Assembly: GCA_900318335.1 (NCBI GenBank)
Contig: ONKF01000031.1
Span: forward strand, 1 to 34,627
Direction of reading: 5' to 3'
Length of the DNA: 34,627 nt
Source of the DNA: an uncultured Prevotellaceae bacterium
GTDB lineage: Bacteria > Bacteroidota > Bacteroidia > Bacteroidales > Muribaculaceae
Shown: positions 24,277-32,916 of the stretch, one piece after another
Layout: every line of letters starts with the position of its first letter
Numbering within the stretch: position 1 is the stretch's first letter
Notes under the pieces: model-generated
The model's database searches: none
What the model was told of the DNA's origin: nothing
What the model saw: the letters and a program-made list of their open reading frames with translations, nothing else
Program-made: the position numbers and the translations under genes

Positions 24277-24290
24277 CTGTCTTGATGTGA

Positions 24291-26273
24291 TTACTCGTCC
24301 TTATCAGGATGGAAACGGTACTGAACGAAGGCCTCAATGGCCTCGTAGGTGGCCAGTCCCAATTGCTGGTATTTCTCGGCTAAGTCACGGTTGCGGTCGA
24401 TAGACCGTTGCCAGGGGAGTTTGCCGTCGGCACTGGAACGGAACGGCGCGTCGTGAATCTGAGAGTGGAACTTGAGGATGGCATCGCGCTTGTCTCCAAA
24501 TTCCTCGGGGCTCATGGGCACAGCCATTTCCACGTGATCCACATCCCACTGTCCCCACTGCCCACGGTACATCCACACGCGGCAGTCGCTCATGAAGGGT
24601 TCGTCCTTCAGGTTCTCCAGGGCATGCATCACGGCTCCAGTGGCGCGCACATGGGTGCCATTAGGGTCAACCAGGTCGTTGTCAAAGAAGATCTGGTGAG
24701 GCTTGACCTCTGTGATAAGGTCTTGGATGACTTTGACATCGGCATCGGTGATTTTGCCTTGTCCTCGGGGATCGTTGACATAGAACGGCATGCGCAGGTC
24801 GTAGAGGTTCTTCCTGGGCACGCCCATCCGGCGGCACGCAACCATGGCCTCACTCAGCAGGATGGACCCCTTGAAGTAGCGCATGTTGTCATTGTCGTCG
24901 TTAGTGGTCGTGTTGCCAATGAGCTTGGTCAATGTCTCCTCGATAAATGTGAATGCCTGTCCCTCGAAGTGCTTGGTCAAGCGGTCGGCCAGCAGCACGC
25001 TGCGCATCAGGTCATCATCGCTCACGGCAACGTCACCGTCGGTCTGAATCGCGATTCTCACGTCGTGTCCTTGCTGCACCAGGCGCCTTACCGTGCCGCC
25101 CATCGAGACAATCGCATCATCGGGGTGGGGGCTGAAGATGAGCACGCGCTTGGGGTAGGGGACAGCGCGCTCGGGGCGATAGGTGTCATCGGCATTGGGC
25201 TTACCTCCGGGCCAGCCAGTGATAGTGTGCTGCAAGTCATTGAATATCTTGATGTTGACATTGTATGCCGAATCATATAGCGCCACCAGTTCACTCAATC
25301 CGTAGTCATTGTAATCCTCGTTGGTGAGTTTGAGCACGGGTTTTCCGGTCTGCTCGCATAGCCACACGATGGCTCGGCGGATGAGGTGGTCGTTCCATTC
25401 ACAGGAAGTGACTTTCCAGGGGTAACTGATGCGCGTTAGCCGTGAAGCGGCGTCGAGGTCGGCATAGATTTTGACCTCGTCGTGTACCTGCAGGAATGAA
25501 GCGGGCACCAGGTCAGTCATCTTGCCCTCGATGGTGTTGAACAGGGCCGCTGCAGAGTCCTCATCCCATGCAACACAGATGATTCTCTTGGCTGTCAGGA
25601 TATTACCGATACCTAAGGTTACGGCTGTCTTGGGCGCGGTGTCGCTCTGGAATACCTCGGCGACACGGGCACGCGACTCGTTGCCAAGCAGCATCAGGCG
25701 GCACGCGCTGTTGCGGGCCGATCCAGGCTCGTTATAGGCAAGTGAACCGTCGGGAGTCAAGTCGCACAGCACCAGATCAAATCCGCCGGCATCGATGATT
25801 TCGCGCTCGTAGGCTTTGCACTGGCGGTGCACATTCTCGTTGGCGGCGAGGCGGCTCAGGGAATGGATGCGGTCGGGCTCGATGTCCACCTTGGCATACA
25901 GGTGCTCACTGATGAGTTTGTTGATGCTCAGCGACTCGTCCTCGGTCGAGCCCAATTCACTCAGGTTGAATGCCACCACGTCGGCAAAACTCACCTTGTC
26001 GGCAAAATAGAGTTTGACAAGTTCATCATAGACCTTGAGTACATAGCGTCCCGAGTCAAAGCCGATGACGCACTGTCCCTGTTGCTCGACACACTCGTTG
26101 ATGACGCGTGCCACGTCAAGGGCGGCCTCGCGCGCACCCTCGTCGGCACTCTCCATGACCGTGGCGGGCACTTTTTCATATCGTGTGAGCGATGCGAGCT
26201 CTATCTCATTCTCTGGTCGATAATAACGGCTCGACACTTGATAAAACTTGATATTGGTCTTCAAATCTGTATT
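24291..26273 (-). CDS. NagB-like domain fused to PIG-L deacetylase
   Basis: 660 residues. Residues about 20-290 are related to glucosamine-6-phosphate deaminase; residues about 375-620 are a PIG-L/LmbE-type N-acetylglucosaminyl deacetylase with FSPHPDDAIVSMGG (HPDD at 384-387) and GTHVRATGAVMH (H542, H551). Such fusions are common in Bacteroidota, often annotated NagB. Here the deaminase site is degraded relative to E. coli NagB: FNLSEL puts Ser at the D72 position, PDGSLAYNEP puts Ser at H143, and the ATG-type phosphate loop reads GFDSGRY; D141 and E148 equivalents (D176, E183) remain. The deaminase activity is therefore doubtful while the deacetylase looks intact. ATG 26273 is chosen because a full promoter (26303-26333) covers the longer frame to 26303. 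Confidence 0.9.
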   Translation of the reverse strand, partial: NTDLKTNIKFYQVSSRYYRPENEIELASLTRYEKVPATVMESADEGAREAALDVARVINECVEQQGQCVIGFDSGRYVLKVYDELVKLYFADKVSFADVVAFNLSELGSTEDESLSINKLISEHLYAKVDIEPDRIHSLSRLAANENVHRQCKAYEREIIDAGGFDLVLCDLTPDGSLAYNEPGSARNSACRLMLLGNESRARVAEVFQSDTAPKTAVTLGIGNILTAKRIICVAWDEDSAAALFNTIEGKMTDLVPASFLQVHDEVKIYADLDAASRLTRISYPWKVTSCEWNDHLIRRAIVWLCEQTGKPVLKLTNEDYNDYGLSELVALYDSAYNVNIKIFNDLQHTITGWPGGKPNADDTYRPERAVPYPKRVLIFSPHPDDAIVSMGGTVRRLVQQGHDVRIAIQTDGDVAVSDDDLMRSVLLADRLTKHFEGQAFTFIEETLTKLIGNTTTNDDNDNMRYFKGSILLSEAMVACRRMGVPRKNLYDLRMPFYVNDPRGQGKITDADVKVIQDLITEVKPHQIFFDNDLVDPNGTHVRATGAVMHALENLKDEPFMSDCRVWMYRGQWGQWDVDHVEMAVPMSPEEFGDKRDAILKFHSQIHDAPFRSSADGKLPWQRSIDRNRDLAEKYQQLGLATYEAIEAFVQYRFHPDKDE

Positions 26274-26302
26274 CATCTCTCTTGCCTTAAAAAAACAAAA
26301 CA

Positions 26303-26333
26303 CAAAGGTAAATGTTTTTTCATAATAATCAAA
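26303..26333 (-). promoter_or_regulatory. Full Bacteroidota promoter for the NagB/PIG-L gene
   Basis: On the minus strand TTTG (26333-26330), 19-nt spacer, TACCTTTG (26310-26303). It fixes the start at 26273 with a leader of roughly 22 nt. Confidence 0.8.
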
Positions 26334-26367
26334 AAAAGATTACTCTCATATTTAACAAGAAAATTTG

Positions 26368-26375
26368 TACCTTTG
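26368..26375 (+). promoter_or_regulatory. Bacteroidota -7 box for miaB
   Basis: TACCTTTG with no clear TTTG at the -33 position. The transcript would start at about 26382, making ATG 26384 nearly leaderless; it back-to-back faces the NagB/PIG-L promoter. Confidence 0.6.
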
Positions 26376-26383
26376 CAGGATTA

Positions 26384-27757
26384 ATGGAGAAAGATATGGC
26401 AATGAAATTGAGATATGACGGCCAGGGCGATGTGGCCAAGCGGTTGCTGCTGGAGACCTATGGCTGCCAGATGAATGTGGCCGATAGCGAGGTGGTCGCC
26501 ACGGTGATGAAGATGGCGGGCTATGAAACCTGCGAGACCATCGACGATGCCGACGCGATATTTATCAATACGTGCTCGGTGCGTGATAATGCCGAACAGA
26601 AGATTTTCTCACGCCTCAACCAACTGAATGCTTACCGCCTCAAGCGCCAGCGTCGACTCATTATCGGCATCATCGGCTGTATGGCCGAGCGCATGAAAGA
26701 TGTCCTCATCAACGAGCATGGCGTGGACCTGGTGGCAGGACCTGATGCCTACCTGGAGCTGCCGGCCCTTATCGGACTGGCCGAGAGCGGTGAGAAGGCC
26801 ATCAATACCGACTTGTCAACCACCGAGACCTACCGCGACATCATCCCGTCGCGAGTGGGCGGCATCAAGGTGAGCGGCTTTATCAGCATCATGAGGGGGT
26901 GCAACAACTTCTGCACCTATTGCATCGTGCCCTATACCCGTGGACGCGAGCGCAGCCGTGAGCCTCAGAGCATCCTTAACGAGTTGGCCGACCTCAGGCA
27001 GCGTGGCTTCAAGGAAGTGACCCTGCTGGGCCAGAATGTGAATTCCTATCTGTATAAACCCGAGCATGGCGATCCTGTTGACCTTGCCCGATTGCTGGCG
27101 ATGGTCGCTGATGCCGCTCCCGAGATGAGGGTGCGATTCACCACGAGCAATCCCGAGGACCTGAGCGACGCCATCATCGAGACGATGGCCACCCACGAGA
27201 ACATCTGTAACCACATCCACTTGCCGGTGCAGAGTGGCAGCAACAAGGTGTTAAAGCTGATGAACCGCAAGTACACGCGTGAGTGGTATCTCGACCGCAT
27301 CGACCGCATTCGCACCGCGATGCCCGACTGTGGCATCTCAACCGATATGTTCACTGGCTTCCATGACGAGACCGAAGAGGATTTCCAGGAGACCTTGTCG
27401 CTGATGCGTGAGGTGGGCTTTGACTCGGCTTTCATGTTCAAGTACAGTGAGCGTCCCGGCACGTTCGCTGCCAAGAATCTGCCCGATAACGTCCCCGAGG
27501 ACGTGAAAATCGACCGTTTGAACCGCATGATTGCCTTGCAGAATGAACTGTCGCTGTGCAGCAACCGCAAGGATGTGGGCAAGACCTTTGAGGTGCTGGT
27601 CGAGGGCTACAGCAAGCGCAGCCGTGATGATATGTTTGGCCGTACTCCCCAGAACAAGGTCATCGTCTTCCCTGCCAACGGCGAGAAGCCTGGCGACAAG
27701 GTGATGTGCCGCGTGCTGAGCGCTTCGAGTGCGACGCTCAAGGGCGAACGTGTGTAG
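26384..27757 (+). CDS. miaB: tRNA-2-methylthio-N6-dimethylallyladenosine synthase
   Basis: Radical SAM methylthiotransferase acting on i6A37 of tRNAs. 457 residues from ATG 26384. The N-terminal MTTase domain has C28 (TYGCQMN), C64 (NTCSVRDNAEQK) and C99 (GCMAER), which bind one [4Fe-4S] cluster. The radical SAM domain has CNNFCTYC (C173, C177, C180), followed by IVPYTRGRERSR. A C-terminal TRAM domain runs from about 390. The frame is open back to 26312, but that part contains the promoter; ATGs at 26396 and 26402 are also possible given the almost leaderless transcript. Confidence 0.95.
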   Translation: MEKDMAMKLRYDGQGDVAKRLLLETYGCQMNVADSEVVATVMKMAGYETCETIDDADAIFINTCSVRDNAEQKIFSRLNQLNAYRLKRQRRLIIGIIGCMAERMKDVLINEHGVDLVAGPDAYLELPALIGLAESGEKAINTDLSTTETYRDIIPSRVGGIKVSGFISIMRGCNNFCTYCIVPYTRGRERSREPQSILNELADLRQRGFKEVTLLGQNVNSYLYKPEHGDPVDLARLLAMVADAAPEMRVRFTTSNPEDLSDAIIETMATHENICNHIHLPVQSGSNKVLKLMNRKYTREWYLDRIDRIRTAMPDCGISTDMFTGFHDETEEDFQETLSLMREVGFDSAFMFKYSERPGTFAAKNLPDNVPEDVKIDRLNRMIALQNELSLCSNRKDVGKTFEVLVEGYSKRSRDDMFGRTPQNKVIVFPANGEKPGDKVMCRVLSASSATLKGERV

Positions 27758-27798
27758 GATAATAGACTGTGTATTAAATAATTTAAATAGTTTTGATT

Positions 27799-28404
27799 AT
27801 GACATTTGCACAAAACTGTAACGAGATATTTGACCAAGTGGTGAAGTTGTATCACGTCACCGACGACGTTGATGCCGTGTTCAATAACCCGTTCGAGGCT
27901 GGCACTATCGAGAACAGCCTGGCCCGCAAGAACTGGATTGACGCAGTACAGTGGCACCTCGAGGACATCATCCGCGACGAGAATATAGACCCCGTCGAGG
28001 CCCTTGCCCTCAAGCGCCGCATCGACCGTAGCAATCAGGACCGCACCGACCTGGTCGAGGAGATTGATTCCTACTTCCGACAGCAGTATGCCGGCGTTGA
28101 CGTCTTGCCCGATGCGACCATCAACACCGAGAGCCCTGCTTGGGCTGTTGACCGCCTGTCGATTCTGGCCCTGAAGATTTGGCACATGAGGGAGCAGACC
28201 GAGCGCAGTGACGCCAATGCTGCCCACATCGCCAAGTGCCAGGCCAAGCTCGACGTCCTGCTCGAGCAGCGTGTGGACCTCACCACCGCCATCGACCAGT
28301 TGCTCGACGACATCGCAGCTGGCCGCAAGTTCATGAAGGTCTACCGTCAGATGAAGATGTATAACGACCCCGATACCAATCCTGTCCTCTATGGCAAGAA
28401 GTGA
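27799..28404 (+). CDS. DUF4254 protein
   Basis: 201 residues, largely helical and rich in charged residues, matching the Bacteroidota DUF4254 family as I recall it (WHLEDIIRDENIDP, ALKRRIDRSNQDRTDLVEEID, SPAWAVDRLSILALKIWHM). No enzymatic motif. These genes usually sit directly before a GT9 glycosyltransferase, as here, where the reading frames overlap by 14 nt; a helper role in glycan transfer is inferred. ATG 27799 is preferred to TTG 27793. A TAGTTTTG box at 27788-27795 is too close to the ATG to be convincing. Confidence 0.85.
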   Translation: MTFAQNCNEIFDQVVKLYHVTDDVDAVFNNPFEAGTIENSLARKNWIDAVQWHLEDIIRDENIDPVEALALKRRIDRSNQDRTDLVEEIDSYFRQQYAGVDVLPDATINTESPAWAVDRLSILALKIWHMREQTERSDANAAHIAKCQAKLDVLLEQRVDLTTAIDQLLDDIAAGRKFMKVYRQMKMYNDPDTNPVLYGKK

Positions 28405-29443
28405 CAAGCCGATGCAGCGCAATGTGCTCGTCATGCGCTTGTCGGCGCTGGGTGACGTGGCCATGACCATCCCCGTGCTGTATCCCGCGTGCAGGGCGAA
28501 CCCCGACACGCGATTTGTCATGATCACCAAAGCATGGCCCGCATCGATGTTCCACGACCGCCCCGACAATTTGATGGTGGTGGGCATTGATGTGAACAAG
28601 GAATACAAGGGTCTATTTGGCTTAATCAAGCTCGCATCCCACCTGCGTAAGCAGTACAATATTGATGCCGTAGCCGACCTGCATAGCGTGATGCGCACGT
28701 GGATCATTGGCGCATGGATGAAATTGTGTGGTATCCCGGTGGCCAGGCTAGATAAGCAACGTGCCCGCCGCAAGGCGCTCATCAACCACAAGTCGGATGA
28801 ACCGGTTACACCCACCCATGACCGTTACCGTCAAGTGTTCCAGCAGTTAGGCATTGAAGTGCCCGATGACTTCACCCGCTTGTATGACGGTAAACCCTTG
28901 CCCGTCAGCCCCATTGTGCTTGACAAGGAACCAGGTCAGCGCTGGATTGCCATTTCACCGTTTTCGGCCCATGAGGGCAAGGTCTATCCGCTGAAACTCA
29001 TGGAGCAGGTCATCGCTCAACTGAGCAAGCGTGACAACTACTGGATTTTCCTCATGGGAGGAGGCAAGGCCGAGAAAATTGCCCTGCGTGCGATTGCTCG
29101 CAACAACGAGCGCGTCATCTCGATGGCCGAGATCAAGCACGGTTTTACCGATGAATATGCCTTGTTTGGCAAGTGCGACCTCATGCTCACAATGGACTCC
29201 GCCAATATGCACCTGGCATCGCTGATGGGTCTGAAAGCCATCACCATTTGGGGCGCTACGGCTCCCGCCTGCGGTTTCTTGGGTTATGGTCAGGATTCTG
29301 GCATCGATATCCAGCTCGACATGGATTGCCGTCCCTGCTCCATCTATGGTGAGCGCGACTGCCGCTATGGGGATTACCGTTGCTTGGCGCGTATCACTCC
29401 CGATCGGGTGGTGGAGCGCGTGGTAGCTGCGCTTGAAGGCTAA
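28391..29443 (+). CDS. Glycosyltransferase family 9 (heptosyltransferase-like), copy A
   Basis: 350 residues, GT-B fold, probably adding a sugar to a lipid-linked or LPS-core glycan at the cytoplasmic face. Seen: VLVMRLSALGDVAMTIPVL near the N-terminus (family motif), the central WIAISPFSAHEGK, a nucleotide-sugar site FLMGGGKAE, and MTMDSANMHLASLMGLKAITIWG. The C-terminus has a Cys-rich stretch CRPCSIYGERDCRYG, shared with copy B. ATG 28391 overlaps the DUF4254 end; ATG 28412 (MQRNVLV) is an alternative that would start 7 nt after its stop. Sugar and acceptor unknown. Confidence 0.9.
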   Translation: MARSDKPMQRNVLVMRLSALGDVAMTIPVLYPACRANPDTRFVMITKAWPASMFHDRPDNLMVVGIDVNKEYKGLFGLIKLASHLRKQYNIDAVADLHSVMRTWIIGAWMKLCGIPVARLDKQRARRKALINHKSDEPVTPTHDRYRQVFQQLGIEVPDDFTRLYDGKPLPVSPIVLDKEPGQRWIAISPFSAHEGKVYPLKLMEQVIAQLSKRDNYWIFLMGGGKAEKIALRAIARNNERVISMAEIKHGFTDEYALFGKCDLMLTMDSANMHLASLMGLKAITIWGATAPACGFLGYGQDSGIDIQLDMDCRPCSIYGERDCRYGDYRCLARITPDRVVERVVAALEG

Positions 29444-29459
29444 TATTATCAACAAATTG

Positions 29460-29490
29460 TTGCATATTTCGCTAATTTGGTTTAATTTTG
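29460..29490 (+). promoter_or_regulatory. Promoter between the two GT9 genes
   Basis: TTG at 29460-29462, 20-nt spacer, TAATTTTG at 29483-29490. Copy B can therefore be expressed independently of copy A. A 5-bp stem CACCA/TGGTG lies in the leader. Confidence 0.65.
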
Positions 29491-29540
29491 CCTTGTGAAT
29501 GAACACCATTGTGTGGTGATTGTTAATTTTCCAGTGCAAT

Positions 29541-30668
29541 ATGGCAGAAAATAAAAAGCTTTTCCGTAACGTCCTTGTCATGCGATTGTCGGTATTAGGC
29601 AATGTCGCTATGGCGATACCGGTTCTGTATCCGATATGCAAGGCCAACTCCGACACCCGTTTCATCATGTTAACCAAGAAGTGGCCCGCCTCGATGTTCC
29701 ATGACCGGCCTGCCAACCTCAAGGTAGTGGACTTTGACGTCAAGGAAAAACACAGCGGACTGTTTGGCCTGTTGAAACTGGCCAGGCAGCTCTATCATCT
29801 GTATGATATCGATGCCGTTGCCGACCTGCACAACGTGAGTGGCACGTGGATTATTGATGCTTACATGAGGCTTAAGGGAGCTAAAATTGCCCGTCTTGAT
29901 CGAGAAAAACCCAAGCGCAAGGCACTGGTCACTCACAGGTCCAATGAGCCCGTGACCCCCATCCATGACCGTTACCGCAGGGCGTTCAGGCAGTTGGGAT
30001 TTGAAGCCCCGGACAACTTTACCCGCCTGTATGAGGGCCGTGAATGGCCCGTGAGCCCCATTGTGCTTGATAAGGAGCCAGGCCAGCGCTGGATTGCCAT
30101 CTCGCCGTTCTCGTCCCATCCCAACAAGGCATACCCGCTGGAACAGATGGAGAAGGTCATTGCCGAGCTCACCAAGCGTGAGAATTACTGGATTTTCCTC
30201 ATGGGTGGCGGCAAGGCCGAGAAAATCGCTTTGCGTCCGATTGCCCGCAAGTACAAGAACGTCGTCTCGATGGCCGAGGTCAAGCACAAGTTCATTGACG
30301 AGTATGCGCTGTTTGGCAAGTGCGACCTGATGTTGACGATGGAGTCGGCCAATATGCATCTGGCCTCGTTGGTTGACCTGCAGGCGATGACCATTTGGGG
30401 ACCCACATCCCCGTCATGTGGCTATTTGGGCTATAACCAGGTCGTGGAAGATGATATCCAGCTCGACATGGAATGCCGTCCGTGCTCCATCACGGGTGAC
30501 AAGCCTTGCAAGTATGGCGACTGCCGTTGTTTGAAGAACATCCCTCCAGAGTATATCGCCCAGCACGTCATTGATGCTGTGGAGTATAATGCCACCCACC
30601 AGACCAAATCCACACGCCTGGCGATGGTGCGTAAGAAGGAACAAGAATCTCAGGACGCTAAAGAATGA
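29541..30668 (+). CDS. Glycosyltransferase family 9 (heptosyltransferase-like), copy B
   Basis: 375 residues, clear paralogue of copy A along the whole length (VLVMRLSVLGNVAMAIPVL, WPASMFHDRP, WIAISPFSSHPNKAYPL, FLMGGGKAEKIALRP, LTMESANMHLASLVDL). Differences: LGN in place of LGD in the first motif, MES in place of MDS, and an extra basic tail of about 25 residues (HQTKSTRLAMVRKKEQ). The Cys cluster is larger (CRPCSITGDKPCKYGDCRC). Starts at ATG 29541; the frame back to 29520 lies in the leader. Its stop overlaps the start of the epimerase gene in ATGA (30665-30668). Confidence 0.9.
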   Translation: MAENKKLFRNVLVMRLSVLGNVAMAIPVLYPICKANSDTRFIMLTKKWPASMFHDRPANLKVVDFDVKEKHSGLFGLLKLARQLYHLYDIDAVADLHNVSGTWIIDAYMRLKGAKIARLDREKPKRKALVTHRSNEPVTPIHDRYRRAFRQLGFEAPDNFTRLYEGREWPVSPIVLDKEPGQRWIAISPFSSHPNKAYPLEQMEKVIAELTKRENYWIFLMGGGKAEKIALRPIARKYKNVVSMAEVKHKFIDEYALFGKCDLMLTMESANMHLASLVDLQAMTIWGPTSPSCGYLGYNQVVEDDIQLDMECRPCSITGDKPCKYGDCRCLKNIPPEYIAQHVIDAVEYNATHQTKSTRLAMVRKKEQESQDAKE

Positions 30669-31675
30669 AAAAAAGTATTCTGATTACCGGCGCGGGTGGT
30701 TTCATTGGCGGTTTCCTCGTCGAGGAAGCGCTCAAGCGGGGTTATGACACCTGGGCTGCCGTCCGCTCGACGACCAACCGTGATTTCCTGCAGGACGAAC
30801 GTATACATTTTATCGAACTCGACTACGACGATCAGGACCGTCTGGAAGATACCCTGCGCGACCATGCGGGCGAGTGGGGCAGGTGGGACGATATCGTCCA
30901 TAACCTGGGTGTGACCAAGAGCACTAACTATCTGGACTTTGAACGGGTCAACTATGGATACTTGAGGGCTCTTGTCGATGCTTTGACCAATACCGAACTG
31001 ACACCCGACGTGTTCCTGATGATGAGCAGCCTGAGTGTCATGGGGCCTGGTGACGAGACGACTTACAGACCTATTTCGCCGACCGATGTACCCATGCCCA
31101 ACACCTTTTATGGAGTTTCCAAGCTCAAGGCCGAGACTTATCTGCAGTCGGTCGAGGGTTTCCCCTATACCATTTTCCGTTGCACGGGAGTCTATGGCCC
31201 TCATGAGCGGGACTATTTCCTGATGATTAAGAGCATCAAGCGTGGCTTTGACTTTAGCGTGGGCTTCGACAAGCAGTTGCTGACTTTCATTTATGTCAAG
31301 GATCTGGTGGTGGGCGTGATGGACGCCCTGGAGAAAGGTCCCCTGCACAAGGCCTATTTCATCAGCGAGAACAAGGCCTATACCCAGCAGGAGTTCCGTA
31401 AGATTGTCTGTGAGGAATTAGGGAAAAAGTTTGTTATTCCTGTCACTTGTCCGTTGTGGCTCGTCAAAGTGGTGTGCAATGTTGCCGAGAGAATAGGCAA
31501 GGTGACTATGAAGCCGAGCACGCTCAACCGCGACAAGTTCAAGATTCTCAAGCAGCGCAACTGGCTGTGTGATACCAGCGAGGCACAGTGTGACTTTAAC
31601 TTTAAGCCCAAGTACTCGCTGCGTGAGGGTATCCGTGAGGCTATTGCCTGGTACCGCAGTGCGGGATGGTTGTAA
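30665..31675 (+). CDS. NAD-dependent epimerase/dehydratase (extended SDR)
   Basis: 336 residues. Seen: the cofactor loop ITGAGGFIGGFLVEEAL, HNLGVTKS, MMSSLSVMGPG with the catalytic Ser region, and YGVSKLKAE as the YxxxK site. It probably modifies a nucleotide sugar, which suits the coupled GT9 gene upstream (4-nt overlap); a 3-beta-HSD-like or reductase role is also possible. The specific sugar is unknown. The next gene, aroK, starts in its stop codon (TAATG). Confidence 0.9.
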   Translation: MKKSILITGAGGFIGGFLVEEALKRGYDTWAAVRSTTNRDFLQDERIHFIELDYDDQDRLEDTLRDHAGEWGRWDDIVHNLGVTKSTNYLDFERVNYGYLRALVDALTNTELTPDVFLMMSSLSVMGPGDETTYRPISPTDVPMPNTFYGVSKLKAETYLQSVEGFPYTIFRCTGVYGPHERDYFLMIKSIKRGFDFSVGFDKQLLTFIYVKDLVVGVMDALEKGPLHKAYFISENKAYTQQEFRKIVCEELGKKFVIPVTCPLWLVKVVCNVAERIGKVTMKPSTLNRDKFKILKQRNWLCDTSEAQCDFNFKPKYSLREGIREAIAWYRSAGWL

Positions 31676-32229
31676 TGAGACCGGTTTTCCTTATTGGTTA
31701 TATGGGTTGTGGCAAGACCACGCTGGGTGAGGTGCTTGCCCGGCAGATGGGCCTACGCTTCATTGACCTTGATGAGTATATCGAACAGCGGCAGGCGATG
31801 TCGATAGTCGACCTGTTCGCCACGGTGGGAGAGAGCCGTTTCCGCGAGATGGAGTCGGCGGCTTTGAGCGACGTGGCAGCAATGTGCGATGTGGTTGTCG
31901 GTTGTGGTGGTGGCACTCCTTGCTATGGTGACAACATGGCGCTCATGAACGAGTCGGGCATCACCGTGTGGCTTACCACCAGTCCTGAGCGCATCACCGC
32001 CCGTCTCTTGCTTCCCGAGCAGAAAGCCAAACGTCCAAAAATCAACAACTTGCCAGATGATGCGGTCCTTCCCCTGGTGGAAAAGGAACTCAGCATCCGC
32101 TATCCCTTCTATAGCCAGTGCAGGCTCCAATTTGATTCCACCGATATCGAGACCGCAGCCGCTACCGAGCGAACCGCCCGCCGTCTTGCCTCCCTCCTAA
32201 GTGTGGATTTGCCGCTTTCAGAAAAATAA
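31675..32229 (+). CDS. aroK: Shikimate kinase
   Basis: Phosphorylates shikimate with ATP on the way to chorismate. 184 residues. Walker A GYMGCGKTTLG (residues 8-18), LDEYIE with the shikimate-binding Asp (D33), SRFRE with the conserved Arg, the GCGGGTP loop, and LLLPEQKAKRP in the lid. ATG 31675 shares its A with the TAA of the upstream gene; an upstream in-frame ATG (31666) would overlap by 10 nt and is less usual. Promoter elements of the RNase H gene sit in its last codons. Confidence 0.94.
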   Translation: MRPVFLIGYMGCGKTTLGEVLARQMGLRFIDLDEYIEQRQAMSIVDLFATVGESRFREMESAALSDVAAMCDVVVGCGGGTPCYGDNMALMNESGITVWLTTSPERITARLLLPEQKAKRPKINNLPDDAVLPLVEKELSIRYPFYSQCRLQFDSTDIETAAATERTARRLASLLSVDLPLSEK

Positions 32230-32239
32230 TGTACCTTTG
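32208..32239 (+). promoter_or_regulatory. Full promoter for the RNase H gene, partly inside aroK
   Basis: TTTG at 32208-32211 (within aroK), 20-nt spacer, TACCTTTG at 32232-32239 just after the aroK stop. Leader to ATG 32263 is about 17 nt. Confidence 0.8.
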
Positions 32240-32262
32240 TCGTTCTTTCAGAGAGGTATTAT

Positions 32263-32907
32263 ATGGCTAACGACAAGCGCAAGTGGTATGTGGTGTGGCA
32301 GGGGACTGAACCTGGCATCTGTGACTCATGGGCCGAATGTGAGTTGCGGGTCAAGGGGTATCCTGGTGCCCGCTATAAGGCATTTGCCACTCAACAAGAG
32401 GCTGTCGAAGCCTTCCGTAACGACCCTGGCGAGATGGATATCCTCAGGGCGATAGCTCGGGCACCCCGTGAGATTGTCAACTACGAAGCCATCCCCGACA
32501 TCGTTCGGGACAGCATTGCTGTTGACGGTGCGTGTGCGGGCAATCCTGGATTGATGGAGTATCGTGGTGTGGATGTTCCCACCGGTGTGGAATTGTTCCA
32601 CCAGGGCCCGTTTCCCGATGCGACCAACAACATCGGTGAGTTTCTGGCTATCGTCCATGCCTTGGCGCTGTTTGCCAAGCAAGAGAACGATCACACCGCC
32701 ATCTATAGCGATAGCAGGACCGCCCTGTCATGGATACGGGCTAAACAATGCCGCACTAAGTTGGCGCGCACCGATGCTAACGCCCGCCTGTTTGAAATCA
32801 TTGGCCGTGCCGAGCGATGGCTGGCAACCCACACGTGGCGCAACCCCTTGTTAAAGTGGAACACAAGCGAGTGGGGCGAGATTCCGGCCGACTTTGGCCG
32901 TAAATAA
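32263..32907 (+). CDS. rnhA: Ribonuclease HI with N-terminal hybrid-binding domain
   Basis: Cleaves RNA in RNA-DNA hybrids. 214 residues. Residues 1-55 are the viroplasmin/RNase H1 N-terminal domain (KWYVVWQGTEPGIC, KGYPGARYKAF, EAVEAF). The catalytic domain has the four acidic residues D88 (AVDGACAGNPG), E126 (NIGEFLAIV), D150 (YSDSRTAL) and D210 (EIPADFGRK). This two-domain form is widespread in Bacteroidota. Own promoter at 32208-32239. Confidence 0.94.
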   Translation: MANDKRKWYVVWQGTEPGICDSWAECELRVKGYPGARYKAFATQQEAVEAFRNDPGEMDILRAIARAPREIVNYEAIPDIVRDSIAVDGACAGNPGLMEYRGVDVPTGVELFHQGPFPDATNNIGEFLAIVHALALFAKQENDHTAIYSDSRTALSWIRAKQCRTKLARTDANARLFEIIGRAERWLATHTWRNPLLKWNTSEWGEIPADFGRK

Positions 32908-32916
32908 GTTTATGAT

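Noticed and set aside
27607-28815. 402-codon minus-strand frame across miaB, DUF4254 and GT9
   Set aside because: Spans three plus-strand genes; no motif; the product has the composition of antisense translation.
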